Shown: positions 55,185 to 64,000 of the stretch, piece by piece | Layout: each line of letters begins with the position of its first letter | How positions within the stretch are numbered: position 1 is the first letter of the stretch | Assembly (NCBI GenBank): GCA_032718565.1 | Contig: JAVGVS010000692.1 | Coordinates: 1-64,000 of the forward strand | Direction of reading: 5' to 3' | Origin: Distichodus sexfasciatus | Taxonomy: Eukaryota; Chordata; Actinopteri; Characiformes; Distichodontidae | DNA length: 64,000 nt | Position numbers and translations under genes: made by a program | The notes under the pieces: generated by a model | Databases searched by the model: none | What the model saw: only the letters and a program-made list of their open reading frames with translations | Told to the model about the DNA's origin: nothing

Positions 55185-55751
55185 TCAGCATTTGTTGCTA
55201 AATCAGGCACTTCAGCATTCGTTCCTATTTCCCATTGTAACGTGTTTCTTTGAGTTCGGTAGTTTAGCCGACATATAAGAGATTATCTTTACAATGGAGA
55301 GAAATTGCATCTTGGCATTAGAACAAGATACTCTCATGTCTTCGAGGCGTAGAGATCAGGTGCATGAGAGAAACCGTGCAAGATAACAGCTGGGAGAGCA
55401 GCACCGATTAGGGGTTGGATCACATCATTGTAGTTTTTTGTCTTATTCAAAATGTGTAAATAAAGGCAAAATAAGCTGCTCCCGACACGCCGCCGTAGTG
55501 GTTAGTGAGGTCTCGACTGTATATGTCCCGCCACTTCCTCGATTTTGATTGGCTAGCAAGAGAGAAGTGACATTGACGAGCCCAGCCCTGTTCTAATAGT
55601 TGAATAGATTTCAATTTGAAGCGATCTGAGCGTCTCCACTGGCGTCTTTTCACTGCTGATGACGTGTAGCGCCCTGAACTCTGAAGCTCATTGGATTTGT
55701 ATTAAAAAACCAGCGCCAGAACAAAAAAAAATGTGTTTGGTGGACACAGGT
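55185..55751 (-). mobile_element. GTGTCCACC-ended transposon-like repeat, copy 1
   Basis: In reverse orientation it matches 58139-58533: GTGTCCACCAAACACATT at one end, then ATTAAAAAACC/TTTTTTTAATACAAATCC, TTGATTGGCTAGCAAGA, ACTTCCTCGATTTTG and AAGAGATTATC with TAGTTTAGCCGAC. About 150 bp (55290-55440) is private to this copy. Confidence 0.7.
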
Positions 55752-55986
55752 CCTAAGTCTGTAGATTGTTAAAACTGCTAAGAGCAATGACGGTTAGAAG
55801 CTGGAATTCTTATCATTCCTTAACATGGATTGGTTTATTTAATCAAGTTAAAAACCTAATGAGGGGAAACTGAATTAGACAAATCCTAAAAAAGAGAACT
55901 AAGAAAACAAGGCCAATGATATGCAACATTGACATTTGGTCTCTATCTCTGTCTCTCTCTTTCTCTCTGCACCTTTATTCACCCAG

Positions 55987-56116
55987 GAATGTGTCTTGGA
56001 CAATTATGGACAGGTTGTCTGAATTTTCCCGTCCTGACAGTGCTGAATATTCGGAGTGCATCCTAATGAAGCAGGAGACTGAGAGGAGGACTGCAGGCAG
56101 CAGCATCTACGAGTAG
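55987..56116 (+). CDS. Candidate terminal coding exon (unknown protein)
   Basis: A long pyrimidine run (55938-55980) leads into CACCTTTATTCACCCAG, a good splice acceptor. From 55987 an open frame of about 43 codons follows: it starts in the last base of a split codon, reads NVSWTIMDRLSEF, then SRPDSAEYSECILMKQE and TERRTAGSSIYE, and stops with TAG at 56116. Composition is protein-like (acidic, Ser/Glu-rich, as in a cytoplasmic tail) rather than repeat-like, and codons keep CpGs. An AATAAA lies at about 56458 and could serve as a poly(A) signal. No upstream exon was found and I cannot name a family. If real, it would be the last exon of a gene whose other exons lie outside the window or far upstream. 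Chance remains quite possible for so short a frame. Confidence 0.3.
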
Positions 56117-56485
56117 TTGGTATGCATAACTGATCATTAACGAAATTATGATTCTCATGCAGTCCTTGGGTAATAAGGACTGTGGAACCACCTCAAATTT
56201 CAAGACGGGTTATAGCAGTGCGACAAAAAGTACTGCTGTTCTGCTGGATGTGTTGTAGGGTTTCTTTCGGGCTGGACAAAATGTGCTACGTGACTTTATC
56301 ATTACATTAAAATTAACAGAATTTTACAATTGGAATGAGTGACAAAACATTGCAGATTTAGTTTTAAAATTTTAATTTAGTTTTAAATTTAATTTAAAAA
56401 GTATTTGCAGCTAAAGCTATCAAGCTAAATCCACAGTCAGATGTGGGTGACAGGAACCAATAAAACTGCACAAATAAGTTAATAA
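56117..56485. other. Unassigned stretch, possible 3' UTR
   Basis: No repeats are recognised. It ends with AATAAA near 56458, which fits a 3' UTR if the exon just upstream is real; otherwise featureless. Confidence 0.25.
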
Positions 56486-56540
56486 ACTTGTGATCGGAGG
56501 GGTCGCAGGTTGAAGTCCTGAACTGGTAAAGGTGTCACTT
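56486..56540 (+). mobile_element. S1 SINE head fragment
   Basis: TTGTGATCGGAGGGGTCGCA, box B GGTTGAAGTCC, then ACTGGTAAAGGTGTCACTT. Confidence 0.6.
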
Positions 56541-56596
56541 AAAAAAACGTTAGACTAAAATGTTATATTATAGCTATTATATTATTATAATACGTA

Positions 56597-56950
56597 AGGC
56601 GGCACGGTGGCGCAGTGGTTAGCACTGCCGCCTCACAGCGAGAAGATCCTGGGTTTGAACCCCGAGTCAACAATGGGGCCTTTCTGTGTGGAGTTTGCAT
56701 GCTCGCCCCATGTTTGCGTGGTTCTCCTCTCACAGTTCAAAACCACGCACTATAGGTTAATTGGTGACTCTAAATTGACCCCGTAAGGTGTGAATGTGAG
56801 TGTGATTGTGTCAGTGTGTGTGCCCTGCGGGGTGTCGGCGCCTGCGCAGGGTTGTTATCCGTCTTGCGCCCATAAGTTCCAGTCCGGTCCTCTGGTCCTC
56901 CCGCGAACCCAGTTGGGATTAAGCGGCTCAGATAATGAACGGAAGGAGGA
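56597..56950 (+). mobile_element. S3 SINE (full length)
   Basis: GGCGGCACGGTGGCGCAGTG holds an exact box A (TGGCGCAGTGG), and GGGTTTGAACCCC is box B. Then come GTGTGGAGTTTGCATGCTCG, AGGTTAATTGGTGACTCTAA, TCGGCGCCTGCGCAGGGTTG and GGGATTAAGCGGCTCAGATA. Related SINEs are widespread in teleosts. Confidence 0.93.
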
Positions 56951-57143
56951 TTATATTATATAGTTATAGCTTAATGTTGCTGAGTGGATCTTAGCAAGCA
57001 GCTTGAGCAACGACAATTCGAAGGCGTCTTTTGGACTGTTTTTATGTCTTCACTTCTTTACAAAATGATGAATTAACCATTAATTTTGAACTAATGTTAA
57101 CTTGTGGATTAAATGTTTACACACTATCATTACTATCATTGTG

Positions 57144-57201
57144 AAGCAGAATTCACCAAGCGTTGGATTGTTCACCCACCAACAGGGAACGTGAGCTGGG
57201 A

Positions 57202-57238
<37 letters not shown>

Positions 57239-57480
57239 ATGTTGTGTTGTTGCAATAGTAATCCTGCTCAGTACAAGAGGAACTGCAGGTTCAGACTGAA
57301 CCCGGTCGCCCAGAGCAGAATGGGGTCCCGTTCCGACTCTTGGTTCCGCTCAAGGTTTCTTCCTGCTAGATGGAGTTTTTCCTTGCCACTGTCCTCAGCC
57401 TTGCTTGTTGGGGGTTTGGGCCGGTTCTATGTAAAGCGCTTTGTGACAATGACTTGTTAAGAGCGCTGTATAAATAAATT
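57144..57480 (+). mobile_element. 28S rRNA-headed SINE
   Basis: 57144-57295 is nearly identical to the 3' end of nuclear 28S rRNA: GCAGAATTCACCAAGCGTTG, GATTGTTCACCCACCAACAG, GGAACGTGAGCTGGG, TAGACCGTCGTGAGACAGGT, TTTACCCTACTGATG and AATCCTGCTCAGTAC. It then switches to a LINE-type 3' tail: TTCCGCTCAAGGTTTCTTCC, GTAAAGCGCTTTGTGACAAT and a TATAAATAAATTTGAATT end. This head-plus-tail build defines a SINE; 28S-derived SINEs are known in animals. It is not a functional rRNA gene. An 82-codon frame across it is meaningless. Confidence 0.9.
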
Positions 57481-57978
57481 TGAATTAAATTAATTTAAAA
57501 TTTAGGATCTTCTCTGAAAAGTGAGAGTCCTGTGAGGTCAGCCTGAATACGTTTGTTCTACAAGTACAGATACCATGCCCTTAAAGAGAATTTGGTTTTA
57601 ATGGTTCAGGTTTTAATTCACTTTAATGAGAGTGTCCATGCTGGTCTTGTTTAATATTCATGATACATTTGATTTCCCTGTCTTTAAAACCCTGAAAGGC
57701 TGTTAAAGTTTTAGGGGGCTGCTATAAGAGGTCTTGATTCTCACTCTTCGGTGTATGAACACAGAATCTGCAGGGTTCAGCAGAACAGTCTGTGTGCTTT
57801 TTACTGCTATGGGATTATTTAATGTCTCATCAATCCTCATATTTTTCAATTAAATATGAGCACAAAGCCTGTTGGGCTCATCCTAAAATCAGAGCTATCA
57901 AAAAATAAAAGAACACAAGGTTATTTTTATTAATAACATTGAAATACCATACATTTTTTGGTCATTTTTCAGACATTC
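57481..57978. other. Unassigned stretch
   Basis: Nothing recognisable. Confidence 0.35.
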
Positions 57979-58058
57979 AGGGCAAGTTTCCCAAAAACGA
58001 GGGTTAAGCCTAGTCCTAGACTCGTTTTGAGTTTGAATGGTAAATCTCCATTGGTACT
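57979..58058 (+). mobile_element. TTAAGCCTAGTC MITE, partial copy
   Basis: GGCAAGTTTCCCAAAAACGA, GGTTAAGCCTAGTCCTAGAC and GGTAAATCTCCATTGG form one arm of the palindromic MITE that also occurs, disrupted, at 40111-40826. Confidence 0.65.
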
Positions 58059-58138
58059 ACTCCCTTTACTCATCAGATCTTTACCGTCCATTGACATTCT
58101 AAGATCTCAATTTAAAACTCTCTGTTGCCTTTTAAGGT

Positions 58139-58533
58139 TCTGTGTCCACCAAAATGCATTTTTTTGTGCTGGCAGCGCCTTTTTTTAATACAAATCCTAT
58201 AAGCTTCAGTGTGCTAAGCGCCACAGCGCTCAGTGTGCTTCAAGTTGAAATCCATTCAACTTTTAGAACAGCGCTGGGCTCCTCAATGTCACTTCTATCT
58301 TGCTAGCCAATCAAAATCGAGGAAGGGGTGGGACATACGCAGTCAAGAACTCACAAACAGAAAGATAATCTCTTTTATGTCGACTAAACTACCGATCTCA
58401 AAGGAACACGTTACTATGTTTACATGAAATAGGAACGAATGTGGAAGTGCCCGATGATGCTTTTCGTAACTTGGGAACAACAAGCATTGAGAGAAAGTGG
58501 GGTTGTGAAAAAACGCGTTTGGTGGACACAGAC
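58139..58533 (+). mobile_element. GTGTCCACC-ended transposon-like repeat, copy 2
   Basis: Left CTGTGTCCACCAAAATGC and right, in reverse, CTGTGTCCACCAAACGCG form inverted ends. Between them are AGCGCCACAGCGCTCAG, CTTGCTAGCCAATCAAAATC and AAAGATAATCTCTTTTATG. It is homologous to 55185-55751 in opposite orientation. No target duplication was identified. Confidence 0.72.
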
Positions 58534-59519
58534 AAATATTTGCTAAAGCAAATATTCTCTGTAAAACAGCCAATTTTCACGTAATTTAATAATGGTTTTT
58601 GCTTGTTTTACTGCCCTGCTTGTACTGCTTATATTTTATTATGATTAGAAGTTTCTTTAATGTTACACAAAATGCTTAGTTTTTCCTCCATATCCTCCAA
58701 ATTTTTTCTACCAAAATTAAGACCGATGGGACTGATATTCCTCTTATTTTAGTGCGTGAGCATGTGTACAGAATATATGTGTAAAAAGGGACCACGAGGG
58801 ACATTAGGAGTCAGTTTTCAGTTGATGACCCGACCCAGTCACACACACCCTAGTAAAATCTCTTTTGTCTCCTTGTGTGAGTGTGTGAAGGTCATCAGTA
58901 GAATAAGTCTCCGTCTACTTACCCATTACACGTCTCTACTTAGCCATTACACTCCATTATCCTGCTGCTGTCCCTGCAGTCCGCTCTGACCCGGGACCAG
59001 CCGGCTTGTTTAACCTCTGCCTTGCCTGAAGGGGTTGGATAACCATTTGAGATTTCATCTCACACACACACACACACCTACACACACTTCTCAAGAGCTG
59101 CTGCTATAGAGTGTTTTAGCGAAGGTCACATTAACATACACCATATTCATTTACACATTAATAGAGAAAGTCAGAGAGAGAAAGGAAGGAGGAAAGGAGA
59201 GTGAGAATTTTGCTCAGCCACAAAAAAAGGGGGGAAATGTTTAAATACTATGAGCAAGACTATTTTTTTTAATGACTCTTATAGTTACAGTTTTAACTCA
59301 TTTTAAGGTAACTGAATACAAATTAATATCTTATTTGAGCTGTTCCTTCAAATCTGAACATTTTTACATTTAAACCTGGTTCACTCCCAAACCTGTGCAA
59401 GTGTTGAAAATAAAATTAACTAACTGTAACACTATAAATGTAAGGCAAACAGTCCACAAAATCAGTAGTTTTCACAGTTTTTTTTCCAAACGAACTCTAT
59501 AGCTAGATATGCCTGAAAA
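58534..59519. other. Unassigned 1-kb stretch
   Basis: A short (CA)n run lies near 59060. Otherwise no repeat or exon is recognised. Confidence 0.35.
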
Positions 59520-61130
59520 GTTCACATGTAGGTATGCAATGTGTGCATGCTTAGGTGTTTGTGTGTGCATGTGTGTTGTATGTGTGTGTGCGCGTGTGCA
59601 TTGCATGTTTGTGGTTGTCTATAGGCTGCGTGTGTGTGTGTTTGTGTATGCTTTGTGGGCATGCATGCAGAGGTGGAAAGAGTACTGAAAATTTGTACTC
59701 AAGTACAAGTACTGTTACACTGGTTAAAATGTACTCAATTACAAGTAAAAGTACTGGTGTTAAAAAAATACTTGAGTAAAAGTACAAAGTACTCTTCTCA
59801 AAAACTACTCAGAGTACTAATTACTTTTTAACCGATGGATGTTTTGTTGTCAATAGCAGGCATTCGATTCGATTCACCAGTATAAAATATCTACGTTCAA
59901 AGCACATTTCTCAGATGAGCAAGGTATAGAAATGCAATTTGTTTTGTAAATAAATGTAGATATAAAGTAGGAATTTTGTTTTTTAAAACAATGACAAAAA
60001 TGTTTTTGAACATGCATAGAACAGTTTAAACTTTTCCCAATACACTGCAAACAACAGGCAGCGGGCACTCGTCCTCCGTCTTTTCTCCATCATTTTCACG
60101 GTTGACAGTGTTGTCTTCTGTCTCCATTTTGGCTTCTTTGTCTCCAAATCTTCAGTCTATAAATGAGTTTGTACTCCACTGTGTAGTACCTCCAGACACC
60201 TGTGCCTGCTGCTGCAGCGGAGTTTATTCTTTGCTTACGTCATAGATTCATTGGCGCAGTCGCGATTGCACAGCCTTATTGGCTGCAAAGATGCAGATGA
60301 AAGGTTTGAATATTAATTCAAATTGTGGGCGTACTCAGTAGCTTTTGATTTTATAAGTAGCGAACTAGATTACATGGTGTAAATTGTACTCAAGTACGAG
60401 TAAAATTACACACTTGAAAAACTACTCATAAAAGTACCCAAAAAATCTACTTAATTACAGTAACGTGAGTATTTGTAATTCGTTACTTCCACCCCTGCAT
60501 GCATGTATGTGTGTGTATGTGTGTGTTGCGTCATGCGTGTGTGTGTATGCTTTGTGTGTGTGTGTATGTATGCTTTGTGTGTCGTGTGTATATGCATTGT
60601 GTGTATGCATGTATGTGTGTGTACTTTGTGTGCATGTGTGTATGTGTTTGTGTGTTGTCATGCAGGTGTTTGCATGTGTGTATATGCATTGTGTGCATGC
60701 ATGTGTGTGTACTTTGTGTGCATGTGTGTGTGTTGTCTGCCGCTGTGTGTATGCATTGTTTCAATTTGTGCATTGCATGCTTTGTGTGCATGTGTGTTTG
60801 TGTCATGCGAGTGTATGCACTGTTTGTATGTATGTACATGCATTGTGTGCATACATGTACAGTGTGTGTGTGTTGTGTAACGCATGTGTGTATGTATTGT
60901 TTGTATGTATGCATTGTGTCCTTTATCTGTGTGTGTGTGTGTGTGTGTATGCGTGTGTTGTACCGTGCATGTGTATGCACTGTTTGCATGTGTGTATATG
61001 AATGGTGTGCATACATGTATGTGTGTAAACTTGGTGTGCATGCATGTGCGTGCATGCATGCATGTGTCGTGTCATGCATGTGTGTGTATGCATTGTTTGC
61101 ATGTATGCATGTGCATTTATGTGTGTGGGT
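59520..61130 (+). repeat. TGTGTATGC-type minisatellite, split by a hAT element
   Basis: 59520-59667 and 60498-61130 consist of variable units around TGTGTGTATGCATTGTGTG and GTGCATGCATGTGTGTAC. They yield Cys/Val/Met-rich frames of up to 213 codons and His/Thr-rich ones on the other strand, all artefacts. The array is interrupted by the element at 59668-60497. Confidence 0.92.
59668..60497. mobile_element. hAT element with CAGAGGTGG ends, 830 bp, perfect TSD
   Basis: CATGCATG flanks both sides (59660-59667 and 60498-60505), though ATGC-rich flanks make a chance match easier here. The left end CAGAGGTGGAAAGAGTACTG and, in reverse, the right end CAGGGGTGGAAGTAACG are inverted repeats with many ACTCAAGTAC words inward. 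The centre (59840-60330) is unrelated to the 742-bp element at 52394. Confidence 0.9.
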
Positions 61131-61195
61131 GAATCATTAAAGAAAAGTTGACAAATTATAACAAAAGTGGATAAAAACAGTCACTACTTATGTCA

Positions 61196-61256
61196 TAACA
61201 ACAACAACAACAATTAAAAAAATAATAATAATAATAATAGTAGTAGTAATATTACC
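61196..61256 (+). repeat. AAC, AAT and AGT trinucleotide runs
   Basis: (AAC)n then (AAT)n then (AGT)n, short and impure. Confidence 0.85.
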
Positions 61257-61274
61257 TGTATCATTAGTATTGTT

Positions 61275-61560
61275 ATTAATTCACTAATAATTCAGCCGTG
61301 GCGTATGTACGTTGTTTTCTGCGGCGAGCCAGCAGACTGTCTGTATAATCTCACGGCTCTGTGGCGCTGAGCTGCTCAGCAGCCGTATCCTATTAATCTC
61401 ATTACAAGCTCTTCCTCACACGTATCTTTAAATATGCATTAAAAAGAATGGAGTCATTGAGTATGTTTGGCATATAAAAGATATGAGCTTGCCGTTAAAA
61501 AACGTTGTAAGCTCTTTGCGTGCAGGAGAGAGGTGATTTCACGCCCGGCTGACCTCACAT
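61275..61560. other. Repeat-free island, candidate conserved non-coding element
   Basis: CAGCCGTGGCGTATGTACG, CCTATTAATCTCATTACAAG, CTTTAAATATGCATTAAAAA (octamer-like) and GATTTCACGCCCGGCTGACC. Unique sequence between microsatellites. Confidence 0.33.
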
Positions 61561-61568
61561 CCACGCTA

Positions 61569-61647
61569 CCACACACACACACACACATATACCCCAGGAG
61601 CCAGGCGTCCTTGACAATGGGCAGACACACACACACACACACACACC
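61569..61647 (+). repeat. Two CA microsatellites
   Basis: (CA)n at 61569-61587 and 61625-61647, with a short spacer. Confidence 0.9.
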
Positions 61648-61679
61648 ACAGCATGGTAGTAGAAGTAGCTAGCTGAGCT

Positions 61680-61905
61680 AATGGTGCTTAAAGACCTCAG
61701 CAGCAGGCAGGATGGAGGTAAAAATAAATAAAAAAGCAGGCGAATGGCAGAAGGTTATTCATTGCACATGTGTGTCTGCTAATGGGGAATCGCTGTAGGT
61801 ATTTGAAATATTTAATAATATAGATGGGAAATGGATTAAAAGGGAAAGGTGAGGGAAGACATTGGTGTTTCTTCTTTGGTGAAGTGTCGTACTTTGCGTA
61901 TGTCT
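61680..61905. other. Repeat-free stretch
   Basis: Unique sequence containing GGTTATTCATTGCACATG and TGCTAATGGGGAATCG. No exon. Confidence 0.25.
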
Positions 61906-61958
61906 AAATTTCGATAGGACACAACAAAAAGGTAAAATGTGTGTGTTTAACTCTTAAG

Positions 61959-62192
61959 TGAATGAGTATTTGTCATTGTGAACGCACCATATCACGCCAT
62001 GCCACAACGAAATGTCATCTCTGCATTTAGCCCACAAGTATTAATAAAAGAGCAGTGGGCCGATTTTTGGCAGCACCCAGGGAACGGTATCTTGCTCATA
62101 AGTACCTTGGTTAACTTTATCGGTCTGGGACTTGAATCGGCAACCTTCTGATCACAGAGTCAACTCCTTAACCATTGCACCTCCAACTGCCC
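61959..62192 (-). mobile_element. S1 SINE (near full length)
   Basis: GTGAATGAGTATTTGTCATT, AAATGTCATCTCTGCATTTA, GGAACGGTATCTTGCTCATA, GGACTTGAATCGGCAACCTT (box B) and CCATTGCACCTCCAACTGCC (head). Confidence 0.86.
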
Positions 62193-62635
62193 CAGACTGC
62201 GTTAAACCTGCTCAGGCTCAGACACTTCAAGAAATGGTTTCAGATTCAGTTGATGTTGGAGAGAAAGCAGTAAACCTTAAACTGAGACCATTTAAATAGA
62301 TATTTAGGTGTTTATATTACATTTAATTTGTCATTTTTACTGTATAAAAAATATATAAATTATGTTGCATTTAATTAAAGTGAACAACAATTTTTACTAT
62401 ATTTCCTCTTAATAAACCATGTCCTTAAAGTGCACTGTGTGGACTGATGGACACAACTGATACCTTTCATTGTAAACCTTAATGCAATAATATCATATTG
62501 TGCAATATATCATATCTTGATAAAACGTGTTTATACCTCTAATAGATATGTACATGGCAAATAAAGAATTTAGATTTTTCTTTTACACATTTTGCATGAC
62601 CTTACGTCTACTTTAAATTCTGACAAAAACCATTT
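62193..62635. other. Unassigned AT-rich stretch
   Basis: GGCAAATAAAGAATTTAG near 62555 resembles a LINE tail end. Nothing else is recognised. Confidence 0.35.
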
Positions 62636-62639
62636 GTCT

Positions 62640-63080
62640 GTATAAGTCTGTCTCAGTGAGGTCGTCTGCTGAATTACATCCCGTTACAGCAGCAGACATG
62701 CTAATGAGAGGAGGCTGACGTCCACTCGTCTGGCTGCGGTGTTGTTGGAGTCGCTCCTCTTCACCGCACACTTAATAAATATCACTTGTTCCAGTGTTTA
62801 ACATGGAGATAAATGAGTATCAGCAGGAAGGCTGTTGAGTGGAGTGGAAAAAAGCTCCAGGGTGAATCAGGCGGATATCCAGAAAACACACACACACACA
62901 CACACACAGAGACACACACACATCAAGCAATCAGCAGGTAGCGATGACTGCATTTACTCCTGTTTGTAAATAAATAGAATCGACTCAGCTCCAGAATTCA
63001 TTTTCCTCTCCAGCTGGGTTTACTAATTGGACCAATCAAGCCAAAGGTTATCACCACTCCACCAGCCATTATTGTCATTC
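62640..63080. other. Repeat-free islands around a CA repeat
   Basis: 62640-62870 and 62935-63080 are unique, with ATGCTAATGAGAG (62699-62711, POU-type), TGTTTGTAAATAAATAG (forkhead-type) and GGACCAATCAAGCC (CCAAT/PBX-type) words. (CA)n lies at 62886-62930. Candidate enhancer by motif content only. Confidence 0.33.
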
Positions 63081-63085
63081 AAGTA

Positions 63086-63127
63086 CTCTGTGTGTGTGTG
63101 TGTGTTAGTGTGTGTGTGTGTGTGTGT
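63086..63127 (+). repeat. TG microsatellite
   Basis: (TG)n with a TTAG interruption. Confidence 0.92.
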
Positions 63128-63261
63128 TTGCAGTGTGGGGGTGGTTTGGGAATTCCTTATTAAGCTGTTAGTGTAGAAGCAAATCTTGTCTTGTCCTGAT
63201 AAACATGACTTTTTCAGGTGTCAGTGGAAAACACTCTTTATATAAAAATGCATTTTGTGCG

Positions 63262-63598
63262 TTGGCCTCATGATCGGAAGGTCCCTTGTTCAAGTCCCGG
63301 ATCGGTAGAGTTGGGTACCTTTTGCATCTGAACCTATATCGGTACCGGTATTTGCACGGTTTGATTTTACGTGAATCAGTAGTAGTACCGACATCATTCG
63401 GTCTGTACCTTTAAAAGTACCGACCTTGGTACCCAACCCTAGGACTGGTAAAGGTACCACTGAGCATGGTACTGTTTCCTGGGCACTGCAAAAAAAAGTT
63501 ACCTAGTGCTCTTTTACGTATGGGTGAAATGCAGAGTCACATTACATTGCGTTGCACCCACCGTGTGCTGTGCTGTGTTCACAATGACAAATAATCAT
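63262..63598 (+). mobile_element. S1 SINE, split by a small MITE
   Basis: The head fragment ends at CAAGTCCCGGATCGG and the body resumes at GGACTGGTAAAGGTACCACT, running to GACAAATAATCATAG. The interruption is 63306-63441. Confidence 0.8.
63306..63441. mobile_element. Palindromic MITE with TAGRGTTGGGTACC ends, 136 bp
   Basis: Left TAGAGTTGGGTACC and, in reverse, right TAGGGTTGGGTACCAAGGTC. The interior has GGTACCGG and ACCGAC words. It is flanked by GGATCGG and GGACTGG (5 of 7 match, two transitions). hAT-like, but the duplication length is uncertain. Confidence 0.75.
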
Positions 63599-63822
63599 AG
63601 TTTATATATAGTTTCTACTGTAAAATGCTCAAGTCCAGTCACTGTCTGTAGTATAGTCTTATTAGATAAATTTGTCTATTTTCTATATGTTTATGTGTGT
63701 ATTTTAGTCTTACTTTTTGTAAGATTTTTAGCTTAACCTGTAAACCTTTTTAGATTCTAAATTCCATTTTTGGATTGACACCGTCTTTGGATCGTTCAGG
63801 GTACACTCACTACATGTTGTAC

Positions 63823-64000
63823 AGTTAGTGGCGTAACAGTAGGATTTTCGCCCTGTGATCAGAAGGTCGCAGCTTTGAATTCAGGACCGGTAAAGTTGCC
63901 ACTGAGGTACTCGTGAGCAAGGTACCGTCCCCAAGCACTGCTCCCTGGGTGCTGCCCTTGTTAGCTGCCCACTGCTCCTTCATGGATGGGTCAAATGTAG
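63823..64000 (+). mobile_element. S1 SINE, continues past the window end
   Basis: TTAGTGGCGTAACAGTAGGA, GCAGCTTTGAATTCAGGACC, GAGGTACTCGTGAGCAAGGT, GGGTGCTGCCCTTGTTAG and CTCCTTCATGGATGGGTC. The 3' end lies beyond the last base. Confidence 0.88.

Noticed and set aside
57144..57295. Functional 28S rRNA gene
   Set aside because: Only about 150 bp of the 3' end is present, and it is fused to a LINE-type tail; it is the head of a SINE.
60465..61140. Cys/Val/Met-rich frames resembling a cysteine-rich peptide family
   Set aside because: All three frames are open and the DNA is a TGTGTATGC minisatellite, so the cysteine pattern is an effect of the TGT codon.

Overview
This 64-kb window looks like non-coding nuclear DNA from a teleost fish. 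The evidence is the mix of repeats: tRNA-headed SINEs of at least three families, a 28S-rRNA-headed SINE, an L2/CR1-type LINE, many non-autonomous hAT elements, Tc1-like remnants and very abundant microsatellites. Species cannot be fixed from the sequence; an ostariophysan (catfish or characin type) is only a guess. There is no bacterial, viral or organellar signature. I found no complete protein-coding gene. The only strong coding homology is the broken reverse transcriptase of a LINE at 6.96-7.97 kb and small transposase remnants. One 130-bp candidate terminal exon (55987-56116) has a good splice acceptor and a protein-like reading frame.

Layout. 0-6.5 kb: a LINE tail split by a hAT MITE, a 1-kb CT-rich tract, one SINE and a nested pair of hAT elements. 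6.9-10 kb: the LINE copy, then a SINE split by a 1-kb hAT element whose ends are rich in GAGACC. 12.3-14.5 kb: a SINE split by a TTGCCAC-rich element, then a tandem array (164-bp period) made from SINE sequence. 19.6-20.3, 27.3-28.4, 30.7-31.7, 37.5-38.0, 49.4-50.4 and 52.2-53.6 kb: more copies of one hAT-like core, several complete with 8-bp target duplications. 22.5-26.4, 38.3-39.5 and 48.3-49.2 kb: long polypyrimidine or polypurine tracts. 34.4-35.2 kb: a 22-bp minisatellite. 40.1-40.8 kb: a Harbinger-like element inside a palindromic MITE. 45.1 and 59.7 kb: hAT elements with perfect 8-bp duplications. 56-58.5 kb: the candidate exon, an almost full SINE, a 28S-derived SINE, and an inverted pair of transposon-like repeats. 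61-64 kb: low-repeat islands and three SINE insertions.

Between the repeats lie repeat-free islands (for example near 5.7, 19.1, 21.1, 24.1, 27.1, 30.1, 32.6, 33.8, 36.9, 39.7, 42.1, 48.0, 61.4 and 62.8 kb). They keep CpGs and hold homeodomain, POU and PBX-MEIS-like motifs, which fits a gene desert or large intron around a developmental gene. That is an inference that only cross-species alignment can test. I see no exotic new system. The most interesting items are the SINE-born tandem array, one hAT core shared by elements with different ends, two insertions of one hAT family at nearly the same place in two SINE copies, the 28S-headed SINE, and the candidate exon.
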